This document shows, piece by piece, positions 23,952 to 34,689 of a stretch of DNA of 64,000 bases (positions are counted from its first letter, which is position 1; every line of letters begins with the position of its first letter). The notes beneath the pieces are model-generated. The model saw only the letters and a program-made list of their open reading frames with translations. It was not told the DNA's origin and searched no databases. Made by a program: the position numbers and the translations under genes. The DNA is from Ulota crispa (lineage: Eukaryota; Streptophyta; Bryopsida; Orthotrichales; Orthotrichaceae), in assembly GCA_963920765.1 (NCBI GenBank), contig OY987243.1, positions 4,588,001-4,652,000 on the forward strand. The letters run 5' to 3'.

Positions 23952-24170
23952 ATGTTCTCCATAGCCAGCATGGCTGAGCACCCACCTGCTAAGCTTAGTA
24001 CTGCACAGCCAGACACCCCATCCGAAATCGACTGCTCTCAAGCTGGTGGTGCCTCCCCGGATGAGGGCGCCGTCGCCACGACAGCAGACGACGCGACATC
24101 AAAGCACGAATTTGCTACTCAGCCCTGTAGTGTCACACTGAGCACGTCCTTGGCAACGTTACTAAAGTAG
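23952..24170 (+). CDS. Small open frame, uncharacterised (72 aa)
   Basis: ATG-initiated frame of 72 residues in a locally GC-rich patch. The protein is rich in Ala, Ser, Thr, Asp and Glu, with no hydrophobic segment or motif that I recognise. The frame stays open about 30 nt upstream of the ATG. It could be one exon of a disordered protein or chance. A MITE follows 15 bp after the stop codon. Confidence 0.2.
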   Translation: MFSIASMAEHPPAKLSTAQPDTPSEIDCSQAGGASPDEGAVATTADDATSKHEFATQPCSVTLSTSLATLLK

Positions 24171-24184
24171 ACACACCCAATCTG

Positions 24185-24351
24185 GAGCATGGTCCTAATG
24201 AGGTGCATGTGTACACATTTAGTACACTTTAGCTCTTAGTTATAGATAGTTTATTTTTGTGTCACAGAAAATAAGCTATCTATAACTTGCTTAGATTTTA
24301 AAGCTGAAATGTACTAAATGTGTACACATGCACCACATTAGGACCATGCTC
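24185..24351. mobile_element. Short MITE with GAGCATGGTCCTAATG ends
   Basis: Inverted repeats of about 40 bp begin GAGCATGGTCCTAAT on both sides and continue through GTGCATGTGTACACA. Length is 167 bp. TAA follows the right end but not the left, so a Harbinger origin is only suggested. Confidence 0.65.
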
Positions 24352-24655
24352 TAAATTAGGTGTGCCTAGCGCCGTGCACATGAGGCCCGTGAGGCCTTGG
24401 AGAGATATGAACGTCACACCGTGCAAGTTTGCTCCCTCACACCCTCATGGCACAGCCCTTACAAAATATGAGCTTGATGCTCTTGTGGTTTGTTTACTCT
24501 GCTTTCACCTGTGAAGTAAAATATCTCAAGTCAAAATTAGCAATTATCTATTTTAAGAAGCACGCTCCTAATAATAACTTCACACAAATTTAACTCTTTT
24601 GCAAGGAGGCTCTTCTTCTCTCAGGCAACAAAGTGCCTTTGGCGGAGACATAAAA

Positions 24656-24710
24656 AGTGAGTCGACAGAGTAAGGAAGTGAGTCGACAGAGTAAGGAAGT
24701 GAGTTAGGAT
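24656..24710 (+). repeat. 21-bp tandem repeat, 2.5 copies
   Basis: A GTGAGTCGACAGAGTAAGGA unit recurs at about 24659, 24680 and, partly, 24701. The leucine-rich frame on the minus strand over this stretch has no other support. Confidence 0.7.
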
Positions 24711-25382
24711 TTCATCATTAGGTGACATTATGGAGTATTTAAGAAGGGATATTAGCACTAATGTTTGATGATGAGAGAGGCGATGGTTCTCAAGCAATTC
24801 AAGAGAGAGGTAAGGGTGGAATTCCAAGTTTAAAAGGAGGGGGAGAAGGAGGGGACTTTGAAGTTTCTTGTGCATATTAGTGAAGAGAAAGGTTGGGAGT
24901 TGGATTGCAAGTCTTTTAAACAACCAAATTGGGATTTACTTTACAAAGCTACTCAATACGTGATTACATGGCTCTCAAAAGATTTGATAGTAAAAGTGTG
25001 ACAAGCGGAAAAGGATGAAAATTTAATATTTAACAAACATAAAAGATCCATCATGTTGGCCTAGTGTAACATTGATTGGAAGCATCCGCACCCTTACATG
25101 CAATCACTAAGTTATGAAGTGTTTACATCTATTTTTGTGGAGCCCTCAAAGTTCTTGTCCCTTTCCCTTGCTTCTCAAACATGTCTCACAAATAATCAAC
25201 CAATCATTAAGTGGGATATAGGATAAAGCTTACTAAACTTAAGATGAATAATGATTTCATGGGTCATTGCTTGACACACCCAGTTTGAGTGTCTAGAGGA
25301 CATTTTGAGGGGCCTTGAACACTTGTCATCCAAGTGTTGCTTGTGTCAAACCCTAAGCATTTAATTGTATAGATGCTCTTAC

Positions 25383-25890
25383 CCCCTAAAGGACCATTGG
25401 CCCTTTTGGGGGACAAATGGGATTTTGGGCATGTACTTACAACTAAACTACTTTGTGTGATTTTTTGAAATTTTTGTAAATGATGTGGAATTCAAAGATT
25501 TACATGGGCATTTAATTTTTTCTTCATTTTGACATTTATTGAAGAAGTTAAAAATGAATTTCTAAAAAACAAGGGAGGGTGGGCATCCCATTTTTTTTTT
25601 AATTGCATTTTTCAAAAATAAAAATATGAAATAGGTTCTTTAGACTTATATATATGTGGGGAGCTTTAAGTAATTCAATTTGATTGTTGAGATGAAAGTT
25701 ATGAAAAAAAATTGTTTGTGGGTAAGTATGGTTTTGAAATGTCAAAATGAAGAAAAAAATAAATGCCCACATAAATTTTTGAATTCCCATCATCTTCAAA
25801 AATTTCAAAAAATTACACAAAGTAATTTAATTGTAAATACATGCCCAAAATCCCATTTGTCCCCCAAAAGGACCAATTGTCCCTTAAGGG
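25383..25890. mobile_element. TTAA-flanked (piggyBac-like) foldback element, 508 bp
   Basis: Left flank TTAC (25379-25382), right flank TTAA (25891-25894). The arms are inverted over roughly 240 bp, starting CCCCTAAAGGACCATTGG and, from the right, CCCTTAAGGGACAATTGG, and meet near 25640-25660. It shares arm sequence with 8553-11181 and 11492-12908 and looks like a compact version of them. Confidence 0.65.
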
Positions 25891-26274
25891 TTAAAGTATT
25901 TACTTTCACTATGCTATGATAAGTTAGGCTGAAGAAGCCACTTATGCATATAAGGGTAGCTAAACCATTTAGCTAGCCATTCATTTGACATGCCCATGGC
26001 CTAATTTAGGAATTATAAGGTTAATTAATGAGATAGTTTGATAACTAGAACCTAATTGGTTCTAGTCAGCTCTTTTTCAAAACGAGAGGCCGCAACAAGA
26101 TACATCAACCCTAATGTGAATAGACTAAGAGCTTTAGCCGGTTGACTAAACCAGCTTGTGCTTTGCAAAGCTGAAAGGTCGTTGGTTTAATAATTGTATC
26201 TGGACCTAAGGTAGGAGCACACATAAGCGTCAAACTAAGTGTTTTGAACATGATGACTATTAATAAGCATTTAG

Positions 26275-26555
26275 CATATTATAGGATCTTATTAGGAACA
26301 AACAAATAATGAATTGGTACTTTTAAATGTATTACTTGGATACTGAGAGAATAAGTTGTGAATTTTAAAAGAGCAAACTGTCATTGCACCCATAACCAAC
26401 AAGAAGGTTTTATGTTCACATCATGTACATCCTTGTAACTACATCTATTTACTTTGATAGATTTTCCAAAATTTTAAAGGTGATGGTTACGGGGACACTA
26501 ACGCCTATGGGTGTTCCTACCTTACTTGCTAAATTACGTTTTAGGGGTGTACATT
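26275..26555. repeat. Dispersed repeat, copy 2
   Basis: Inverted relative to 12962-13265 and alignable with it over most of its length. No terminal repeats or target duplication were identified. Confidence 0.5.
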
Positions 26556-26599
26556 ACCAGGTAGTATAGTTACATAATGCTTGTTTTGGCATTTCCAAC

Positions 26600-27335
26600 A
26601 AGTTTGTATAGCAAAGAAATAGAAATGGTATCATAATCTCATATTTTTGGTATATGATTCCTATGCAACCCCAATCAATCATACTAAATTTTGGTTACTA
26701 AAAGCAAAAATCCTATTTTTGGTAAATGGTTTTGTGTCAAAATTATGTTTTTACAAGAAAATTGATTAAAAAACAATGGTAATGAATTTTTGAGGTTTGA
26801 TTGCATGAATGTGTTGGAGACCTCAGTGTACACATCTTTTCTTCTAACAAGCATTTTCAAAACGTTCAAAATTCTTTCAATGGAGACTTGAATGCTAGAG
26901 TGATCATGACCAAATTTAGTAAAATAGAAATTTCTTTATGATAATTAGGTTGTGCTATTTGACTCATACATTATGATTGAGTTTGTACCTTTGAGCATGA
27001 TGATATGTTTATTGTGCCAAAAGTTATTGAAAAATTTGAGATGTTTATTTTACTAAATTTGGTGATGATTACACCAACATTCAAGTCTCCATTAAAGGAA
27101 ATTTGAAATTTTTGAAGATGTTTGTTAGAAGAAAAGATGTGCACATGGATATTTCCTAGCTACATATTCCCTCAATCAAATCTCAAAAATTCACCACCAA
27201 TTTTTTTTAATCAATTATCTTATAAAACTATGAATTTCATCTAAAACAATTCACCAGATATAGGACTTTGATTTTTTGGAACTCAAATTTGGTATGCTTG
27301 ATTAGGATTGTGTAAGAATTAAAGCTTAGTGGTAC
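26600..27335. mobile_element. Foldback element related to the 0.9 kb array, ends eroded
   Basis: The arms match each other in inverse orientation around a spacer near 26960-27010 that contains CATGATGATATGTTT-like sequence, as in the array members. The outermost terminal repeats are not recognisable. Confidence 0.55.
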
Positions 27336-27425
27336 AAGATACAAAAGACCAATTGCATTCTATGAAATGCTAAGTCCTTTGAATAGTAGAATGGGGTGGA
27401 CAAAAACTTATTCAACCCCACTCTA

Positions 27426-28317
27426 TAGTGCCCCTGAGTATGTTTACCTTTGGGCTCATTTTTCCCTACAATGAACTTTGGTTAAAATAGAGTATAATTT
27501 GCATTTTTTAAATTTGAATCATGGTTTTGTAATTCTTATGCATTCTCAATCAAGCATACCAAATTTTAGTCCCAAAAAATCAATACCCCGTTTTTGGTAA
27601 ATTGTTTTGTATTAAAATTATGGATTTACATGAAAATTAATTGAAGAGAATTGGTGATGAATTTTTGAGATTTGATTGCATGGGTATGTAGGAAACATCT
27701 ATATACACCCTTTCCATATTGAGAAATATCATTAAGTAACACAAACATGATCTACAAAGAAATCAATGTTAAATCAACATGAAGTGTAGTAGGACCACAA
27801 TTTGTAAAATAGATATCTCTATTTTTGAACTAGCTTTTGGTTAAGTGAACATATTGTCATGCTCATAGGTATAAATTTTGTCATAGCATATGAGTCAAAT
27901 AGCAAAATATGACCAAAATAAAGAAACATCTATTTTACAAATTGTGGTCCTACCACACCCCATGTTAATTTGATATTGATTTCTTTGTAAATCATGTTTG
28001 TGTTACTTAATGATATTTTCTCAACATGAAAAGGGTGTATATAGATGTTTCCTACATACCCATGCAATCAAATCTCAAAAATTCATCACCAATTTTCTTC
28101 AATTGGTTTTCAGGTAAAACCATGATTTTAATACAAAAAAGTTTACCAAAAATGGGGTATTGATTTTTTGGGACTAAAATTTGGTATGCTTGATTGAGAA
28201 TGCATAAGAATTACAAAACCATGATTCAAATTTAAAAAATGCAAATTATACTCTATTTTAACCAAAGTTCTTTGAAGGGAAAAATGAGCCCAAATGTAAA
28301 CATACTGAGGGGCACTG
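27426..28317. mobile_element. Foldback array member 1 (TA-flanked, 892 bp)
   Basis: TA flanks lie at 27424-27425 and 28318-28319. The ends are TAGTGCCCCTGAGTATG and, inverted, CAGTGCCCCTCAGTATG. Arms of about 400 bp flank a short spacer near 27865. The right TA is also the left TA of the next member. Confidence 0.7.
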
Positions 28318-28319
28318 TA

Positions 28320-29185
28320 CAGTACCCCGAAGGATACATACGTATTGCCATGTTTTGGTAGTAAAAGAACTTGCCTAAAACGTGCATAATATCAAGTATA
28401 ATTGACATTTTTTGTTGTGCATCACAATTTTGTGATTCTTATGCAATCCCAAACAAGCATACCAAATTTTAGGTTCAAAAAACCTAAATTCCATTTTTAA
28501 TGAATTTTTTTGGATCAAATTCATGGTTTGTACACAATAATTGATTGAAAAACATTGGTGATGAATTTTTGAGATTTGATTGCATGGGTGTATAGGTAAC
28601 ATCCGTACGCACATCCTCCATGCTAAAAAGAAATCCCTTAAGCAACAAAAATGTGATCTTCAAAGGATTTAGTCAATTTTAGTGTTACTTGGGATATGTC
28701 CAAAATTTTGTAAAATAGTTATTTTTACTTTTTTAACCTTTTTTTCATCAAAAAAAAAACATCATGTTCAAAACTACAAACTTAGTCACAATGTATGAGT
28801 CAAATAGCAAAATTTGATTATCATACAAAAATATATGTCTTACAAAAATTTTGGACATGTCACAAGTCACACTAAAATTGATTAAATCCTTTGAAGATCA
28901 CATTTTTGTTGCTTAAGGGATTTCTTTTTAGCATGGAGGATGTGCGTACGGATGTTACCTATACACCCATGCAATCAAATCTCAAAAATTCATCACCAAT
29001 GTTGTGTACAAACCATGAACTTGATCCAAAAAAATTCATTAAAAATGGAATTTAGGTTTTTTGAACCTAAAATTTGGTATGCTTGTTTGGGATTGCATAA
29101 GAATCACAAAATTGTGATGCTCAACAAGAAATGTCAATTATACTTTATATTATGCAAGTTTTAGGCAAGTATCCTTTGGGTACTG
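28320..29185. mobile_element. Foldback array member 2 (TA-flanked, 866 bp)
   Basis: The ends are CAGTACCCCGAAGGATAC and, inverted, CAGTACCCAAAGGATAC. TA is shared with both neighbours (28318-28319 and 29186-29187). The spacer lies near 28765. Similar short peptides read from each arm are simply the two copies of the inverted arm. Confidence 0.75.
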
Positions 29186-29187
29186 TA

Positions 29188-30078
29188 CAATACCCAAAAG
29201 AAAGAGTACATAACACCCTTTTATGGCATCCAAAGAAGTATGTATAACTCATGGATAACAAAAAATACAAGTGATATTTCATTCTCACATCTATAATATG
29301 CAATCCTCATGCAATTTTGATCAAACATATCAAATTTTAGTTACCAAAACCCAAAATCCTATTTTTGGTAAACGATTTTGTGTCAAAATCATGGTTTTAC
29401 AAGAAAGTTGATTAATAAATAGTGGTGATGAATTTTTGAGATTTGATTGCACAAATATGTAGGAATCGTCCATAAGCACATCTTTATTTCAAACAAACAT
29501 TTCCAAAAAAATTCAAAATTCCTTCTGTAGAGATTTTAATGTTAGGTTGATCATGACCAAATTTAGTGAAATTCATATTTCTTCATCTAAATTAGCTTTT
29601 GGCAAAAAAAACATATCATCATGTTTAGAGTTACAAACTTAATCACAATGTATGAGTCAAATAACCCAAACTAATTTAGATGAAGAAATATGAATTTTAC
29701 TAAATTTGGTCACATTCACCCTAACATTAAAATATCTACAGAAGGAATTTTGAATTTTTTGGGAAATGTTTGTTTGAAAGGAAGATGTGCGTATGGATGT
29801 CTCCTACATATTTGTGCAATCAAATCTCAAAAATTCATCACCACTATTTATTAATCAACTTTCTTGTAAAACCATGATTTTGACACAAAACCGTTTACCA
29901 AAAATAGGATTTTGGGTTTTGGTAACTAAAATTTGATGTGTTTGATCAAAATTGCATGAGGATTGCATATTATAGATGTGAGAATGAAATATCACTTGTA
30001 TTTTTTGTTATCCATGAGTTATACATACTTCTTTGGATGCCACAAAAGGGTGTTATGTACTCTTTCTTTTGGGTACTG
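29188..30078. mobile_element. Foldback array member 3 (TA-flanked, 891 bp)
   Basis: The ends are CAATACCCAAAAGAAAGAG and, inverted, CAGTACCCAAAAGAAAGAG. TA lies at 29186-29187 and 30079-30080. It is very similar in sequence to the split copy at 32036-32204/40007-40728. Confidence 0.75.
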
Positions 30079-30080
30079 TA

Positions 30081-31200
30081 TAGTATTGTCTCAAAATAAT
30101 TCGTCACCCTATTTTGCAGATCCAAGTCATCCAATAACTTTGCATCATATGGAATTTAATCAGCATTATGTTGATTTGAATCATAAAAACTTGATTGTTA
30201 TGCAATCCCAATCAAGCATACCAATTTTTGATTTCTAAAAACCAAAACTCTATTTTTGGTGACTTGTTTTTTTTATGAATTCATGGTTTTACAAAAAAAT
30301 TGATTGAAAAACATTGGTGATGAATTTTTGAGATTTGATTGCATGGGTATATGGAAAACATCCATATGCACATCTTCCATGCTAAAAAAGACCCTCTTAA
30401 GTAACAAAAAATTATCTATTTTTTTTTCAATGTGATATGTGATATGCCCAAATTTTGTAAAATATATATTTTTACTTTCTAGCTAGCTTTTCACGAAGTT
30501 TATGTAACATCATGTTTAAAAGTACAGAGTTTGTCACAATGTATGAATCAAGTAACAAAATTTGATTATAACAAAAATATATATATTTTACAAAATTTGG
30601 ACATATCACATGTCACATTGAAAAAAAATAGATAATTTTTTGTTACTTAACCCTTGAGCGCCCAAGGGGCCAAAATATGGCCTCTCGGTTTTGAAAAATT
30701 TCTGTGTTTGACCGTTATAATCTTTTCAATGGTACAGTGAAAGGACATGTCCTTTTCCTTGGAGCTCTGGGCCTATGTTCACTACCAATTGGTACGGTCA
30801 ATTTTTGTGGATCTCTTTTAAGTGATAATTTGATTGGAATAAGTTCCAAAGAGTTTGGATTTGAGTGAATTTGTGTTGGGCGCTCAGGGGTTAAGGGGGT
30901 CTTTTTTAGTATGGAAGATGTGCATATGGATGTTTTCCATATACCCATGCAATCAAATCTCAAAAATTCATCACCAATGTTTTTCAATCAATTTTTTTGT
31001 TAAACCATGAATTCATGAAAAAAAAATTCACCAAGAATAGAGTTTTGGTTTTTAGGAAAGAAAAAATTGGTATGCTTGATTGGGATTGCATAACACTCAA
31101 GTTTTTATGATTCAAATCAACAAATGCTGATTATGTTCCATATGATGCAAAGTTGTTGGGTCTGCAAAATAGGGTGACAAAAGTTTCCAAGACAATATTG
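30081..31200. mobile_element. Foldback array member 4, with nested TTAA element
   Basis: The ends are TAGTATTGTCTCAAAA and, inverted, CAATATTGTCTTGGAA. TA lies at 30079-30080 and 31201-31202. Without the nested 30651-30890 element and one TTAA it is 876 bp, in line with its neighbours. Confidence 0.7.
30651..30890. mobile_element. TTAA-flanked (piggyBac-like) MITE, 240 bp
   Basis: Perfect TTAA copies stand at 30647-30650 and 30891-30894. The ends are CCCTTGAGCGCCCAA and, inverted, CCCCTGAGCGCCCAAC. It lies in the right arm of a foldback. The left arm near 30392-30412 keeps the empty site with a single TTAA. A homologous copy in inverted orientation is at 39113-39353. Confidence 0.85.
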
Positions 31201-31202
31201 TA

Positions 31203-32028
31203 TAGTACATTAAAGAAAGTGTACATAAGTCCCATTTAAACCTCATCTTCATTAAAATGGGAAATTTCCATTGAAATGGGAGGTAATGTAAAGGAAATTT
31301 GACAATAGGTTTTATGTCAATTCAACTCGATTTGAGCTAAATTGACATATAATCTTTCAAATTTGCCCTAAAATTGGAAATTTTTATTGCAATTTAGCTC
31401 GATTTGAGCTGACTTGCAATAAAAAATTTCAAAATTGAAATAAAATTGAAAGGTTTTATGTCTCATTTGGTTATTTTGGGAGGTGCCCAATCTCCCATTT
31501 TAATGAATATGGTGTTGTTATGGGATTCAAAGAAATTTGTACGCTGAATAAATTAGTTTTTGGCAAAATAAACATATCAACATATTTAAAGGTATAAACT
31601 TAATCACAAGGTATGAGTCAAAAAACCCAAACTAATTTCCATAAAGAAACATATATCTTACTAAATTTGGTCACAATCACCCTAACATTAAAATCTCTAT
31701 AGAGGGAATTTTGAAACTTTTTGGAAATGTTTATGTGAAAGGAAGATGTGCATATGGATGTCTCCTACATATTCATGCAATCAAATCTCAAAAATTCATC
31801 ACCAATGTTTTTTAATCAACTTTCTTGTAAAACCATGATTTTGATACAAAACAATTTACCAAAACTAGGATCTTGGCTTTTAGTAATTGAAATTTGGTAA
31901 GCTTGATCATGATTGCACGAGGATCACATACAAAACATCTAAGGATAAAATGCCAATTATGTTCTTTGTTATACCAACTTTTTTGAATGCCATGAGAGGG
32001 ACTTATATACTCTTTCTTTTTGCTATTG
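31203..32028. mobile_element. Foldback array member 5, left arm largely lost
   Basis: It begins TAGTACATTAAAGAAAG after the TA at 31201-31202 and ends with the inverse of CAATAGCAAAAAGAAAG before TA 32029-32030. Most of the left arm is missing and a different MITE (31229-31516) stands in its place. Confidence 0.55.
31229..31516. mobile_element. MITE with CATTAAAATGGGA ends
   Basis: Inverted terminal repeats include CATTAAAATGGGAAATT and CATTAAAATGGGAGATT. The interior carries paired GCTCGATTTGAGCT-like palindromes near 31330 and 31400. Length is about 288 bp and the target duplication is unclear. Confidence 0.55.
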
Positions 32029-32861
32029 TATAATATAGTATCCAAAAGAAAGAGTACATAACACCCTTTTATGGCATCCAAAGAAATATGTATAACTCAT
32101 GTGTAATAAAGAATACAAGTGATATTTCATTCTCACATCTTTAATATGCAATCCTCATACAATCTTGATCAAACATATCAAATTTTAGTTACTAAAACCC
32201 AAAACAGGGTTGCTAGGAGGCAAACTTGTGAGCAAGAGCCCATGAGCCTGTGAGCGAGAAGTTTGTGACCTAGGAATTTTCAAAAATGACCTATTATCAT
32301 GGGTTTAGGGTGACCAAGATTAGCTAGAATCCTATGACCGTGGGAGCATAGAAACTAGGATTAAGTCGGTTAAAGTTTCATTTGCATAGGCCGTTTAAAA
32401 ATAGGATCTCTAGTAGTAAGGTCAGAATCCAAGGACACAGTCACATAAAGAATCAATAGAAATAAAAAGGGAATGAGCAAAGATAAGAACATGATTGTTG
32501 CAAGAAGATCAATGAAATCAAACAAGGCAAAGCAAAAATCTACAGAATATTTAAGCCAATACAAAAAATATATTACACCCAAGTGAAAGAGTGCCAAAAT
32601 GCTAAGCCTTACTGGACTCATTAGCAAAGTCAGTGCTAACAGGGTCCACACATGGTCCCTGCCCTATTGCTGCCATCACTAGACAATTAACAAATACAAG
32701 ATCAACGACAACCTCCACATGCGCCTTCCCTTCAAAAAGTTGATCCTTGCCTTTGGCAACCTGCACTAGCACAATCCAAAATTCAAAATAAAAACTAGAG
32801 TCATTTGAACTTGAACAATAAGATGCAATGTTTGATAGCTATGGGTATTGCTAGTGGAAAT

Positions 32862-34132
32862 TCAAAGCAAAAAATTAAGAGATAAAGTGAATGCCTTCTG
32901 TAAGAAGTGCAGAATGTTAGTGTATTTGTTAGGACTCTTGTCGTCCATGTCTCCCACAACATTAGAAATGGAGACATTGATGATCATGTCTTCCGTGGCA
33001 ATATCCAAGTGGTCATCAAGGATCATGACGTCCGTACCTTTTAGAAGGGTCACCTCCTTGTTAGTCAAGTTTATTGCCGCACTCTTTCTTTTCAAATTGC
33101 TCTGAGACCGGGTCTCTGTGTTGGGAGTTCTAGCCACCAAATTTGGAGCTTGGTCAAAAACATTTGCGACTGAAACCCTTACAGTTTTGCCTTTTGGTTT
33201 AGGTCCCTTTTTTCTCTTAGCGGCATTCTCCTTGGCCTTCTTTATCTTCTCAACCTTTTTGACAACCTTCTGAGCAACAACATTGGCCTCCTTCAACTCC
33301 TTCTTCTTGTCTACTATGGTCCACTTCTCAATTGCCTTGGCTCTTGCCACATCATCAAATCCCCTAAACTCATCAACATCTAGGTCAATCACCCCAACCC
33401 CTTCTAGAGATTTACGCAACTGCACCTCTGAAGGATGTGTAAACTCAATACAATAATCCAGATACCAACCATTACTAGCCAAATGTGCCCGTGATATAGG
33501 TTCTTTGCTAAGCAGGTGTAATTATGTATTCTGTAGAGTTGTTGTCTTGCCAGAAAGATAGGAAAGGGGGAAGGCCACGATGTGAAATACTCTGCTTAGC
33601 TATAAGCTCATGCTTTGAATCGTTCAACAAAGAAACAATAGACATAAAAGATCTCCAATTAGAGTATCTAGATAGCAATTGCAAAGTGACCTAATACTCA
33701 GGTTCCCATAAAAAAAGCAGACCAAGCAAATACAAAAGAGAAAAAATTACGCCTCTCTAGTGCAATGATTCAGGATAGGAATAAGAAAATTATCAAATTT
33801 ATTTTGTAAGATCCCCAGCTCTATAGCACTGGTACTAAAACTCAATGAAACAAAGATCACAAAAATAAACAGAACGCTTCCAAGTGAATATTATACCTGT
33901 GAAGGACCCGTTGAACAGCTTGTTTGGATCCATTAAATTTGGAAAAATTATCACCTTTCTTAAACTTACCACCGCCTTTGAGGTACCCATTAAACCTCTG
34001 ATCCTAGATTTTTTGACACCAACCTTCAATATACTTCAAAAGAATCTCAGGCTCTAGTAGCACAAGCATGTTCACCAGCAAATTATCCTTCTTAGAGACG
34101 CTATTAAAGTGAATGGTTGCAGCATCCTCAAT
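32862..34132 (-). pseudogene. Decayed intron-bearing gene inside the Mutator-like element, function unknown
   Basis: Coding potential runs from a CAG acceptor at 34133 through an exon at 34132-33897 (ending before GTATAA), then after non-coding sequence resumes around 33590 and continues to about 32862. The first exon has one in-frame TAG and the second part one in-frame TAA near its beginning, so it is not intact. The longest open part (33482-32862, no ATG at its head) encodes about 200 residues with a THPSEVQLRKSL segment, then a Lys/Glu-rich stretch and a KKGPKPKGK basic patch that could be a nuclear localisation signal. I do not recognise the family. It may be a transposon accessory protein or a captured host gene. 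Confidence 0.4.
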
Positions 34133-34689
34133 CTGAAAATGAACATTAAACAATACAAATTATAACCATGATTGATTGAATTCAAAGATATCACATAATA
34201 TGTTCATAATAAAAACAAGTCTATAGGAGCACAAGAAGAGCAACATGGACGTGTTCAAGCTTACCTCGGCAAACTAAATGTATATGGCCAAATAAACTTT
34301 CAAAAGATCATCTAGAACTAGCTTTGGAGCAAACCGCCTTAATTCTCAAGAGGGCAAAGAGGAGTTTCAACACTTCATAATCAGGTTTTGTGGAGATCAG
34401 TTTTGTAACAAGTAGTTACAATCTATAGCTTGTCCAAGGTCATTTTTGGAGTTTTGTTTGAACTATAGTGGTTCTCAACTAATAGCAAAAGTTTCATGAG
34501 ATGAAACAATGGCAATCTTCTTCAAGCCATACCTACAACACTAAAATAGTATGTACAAATACATGCTCCAAATTTTTTTTGCCGCTGGCTGAGTGTACAA
34601 CAACCACAAGCTTCATTATCTTGCCATAAACCTTTCACCCTAAACCCCTAAACTTGCAATAAATTTCAATGGACTAACATTCATTTCTT

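Noticed and set aside
24621-24923. Leucine-rich minus-strand frame
   Set aside because: Low-complexity Leu/His/Ser translation overlapping a 21-bp tandem repeat; no leucine-rich-repeat spacing.
26100-26220. tRNA-like GCTTTGCAAAGC loop and GGTTTAATA box
   Set aside because: No closed acceptor stem and a poor A-box; at most a degraded SINE head.
28375-29164. Two similar short peptides on opposite strands
   Set aside because: They come from the two arms of one foldback element; neither has coding features.
27426-32028. CRISPR-like array of spaced repeats
   Set aside because: The repeats are 0.9 kb eukaryotic foldback elements in plant DNA; units are far too long and there are no cas genes.
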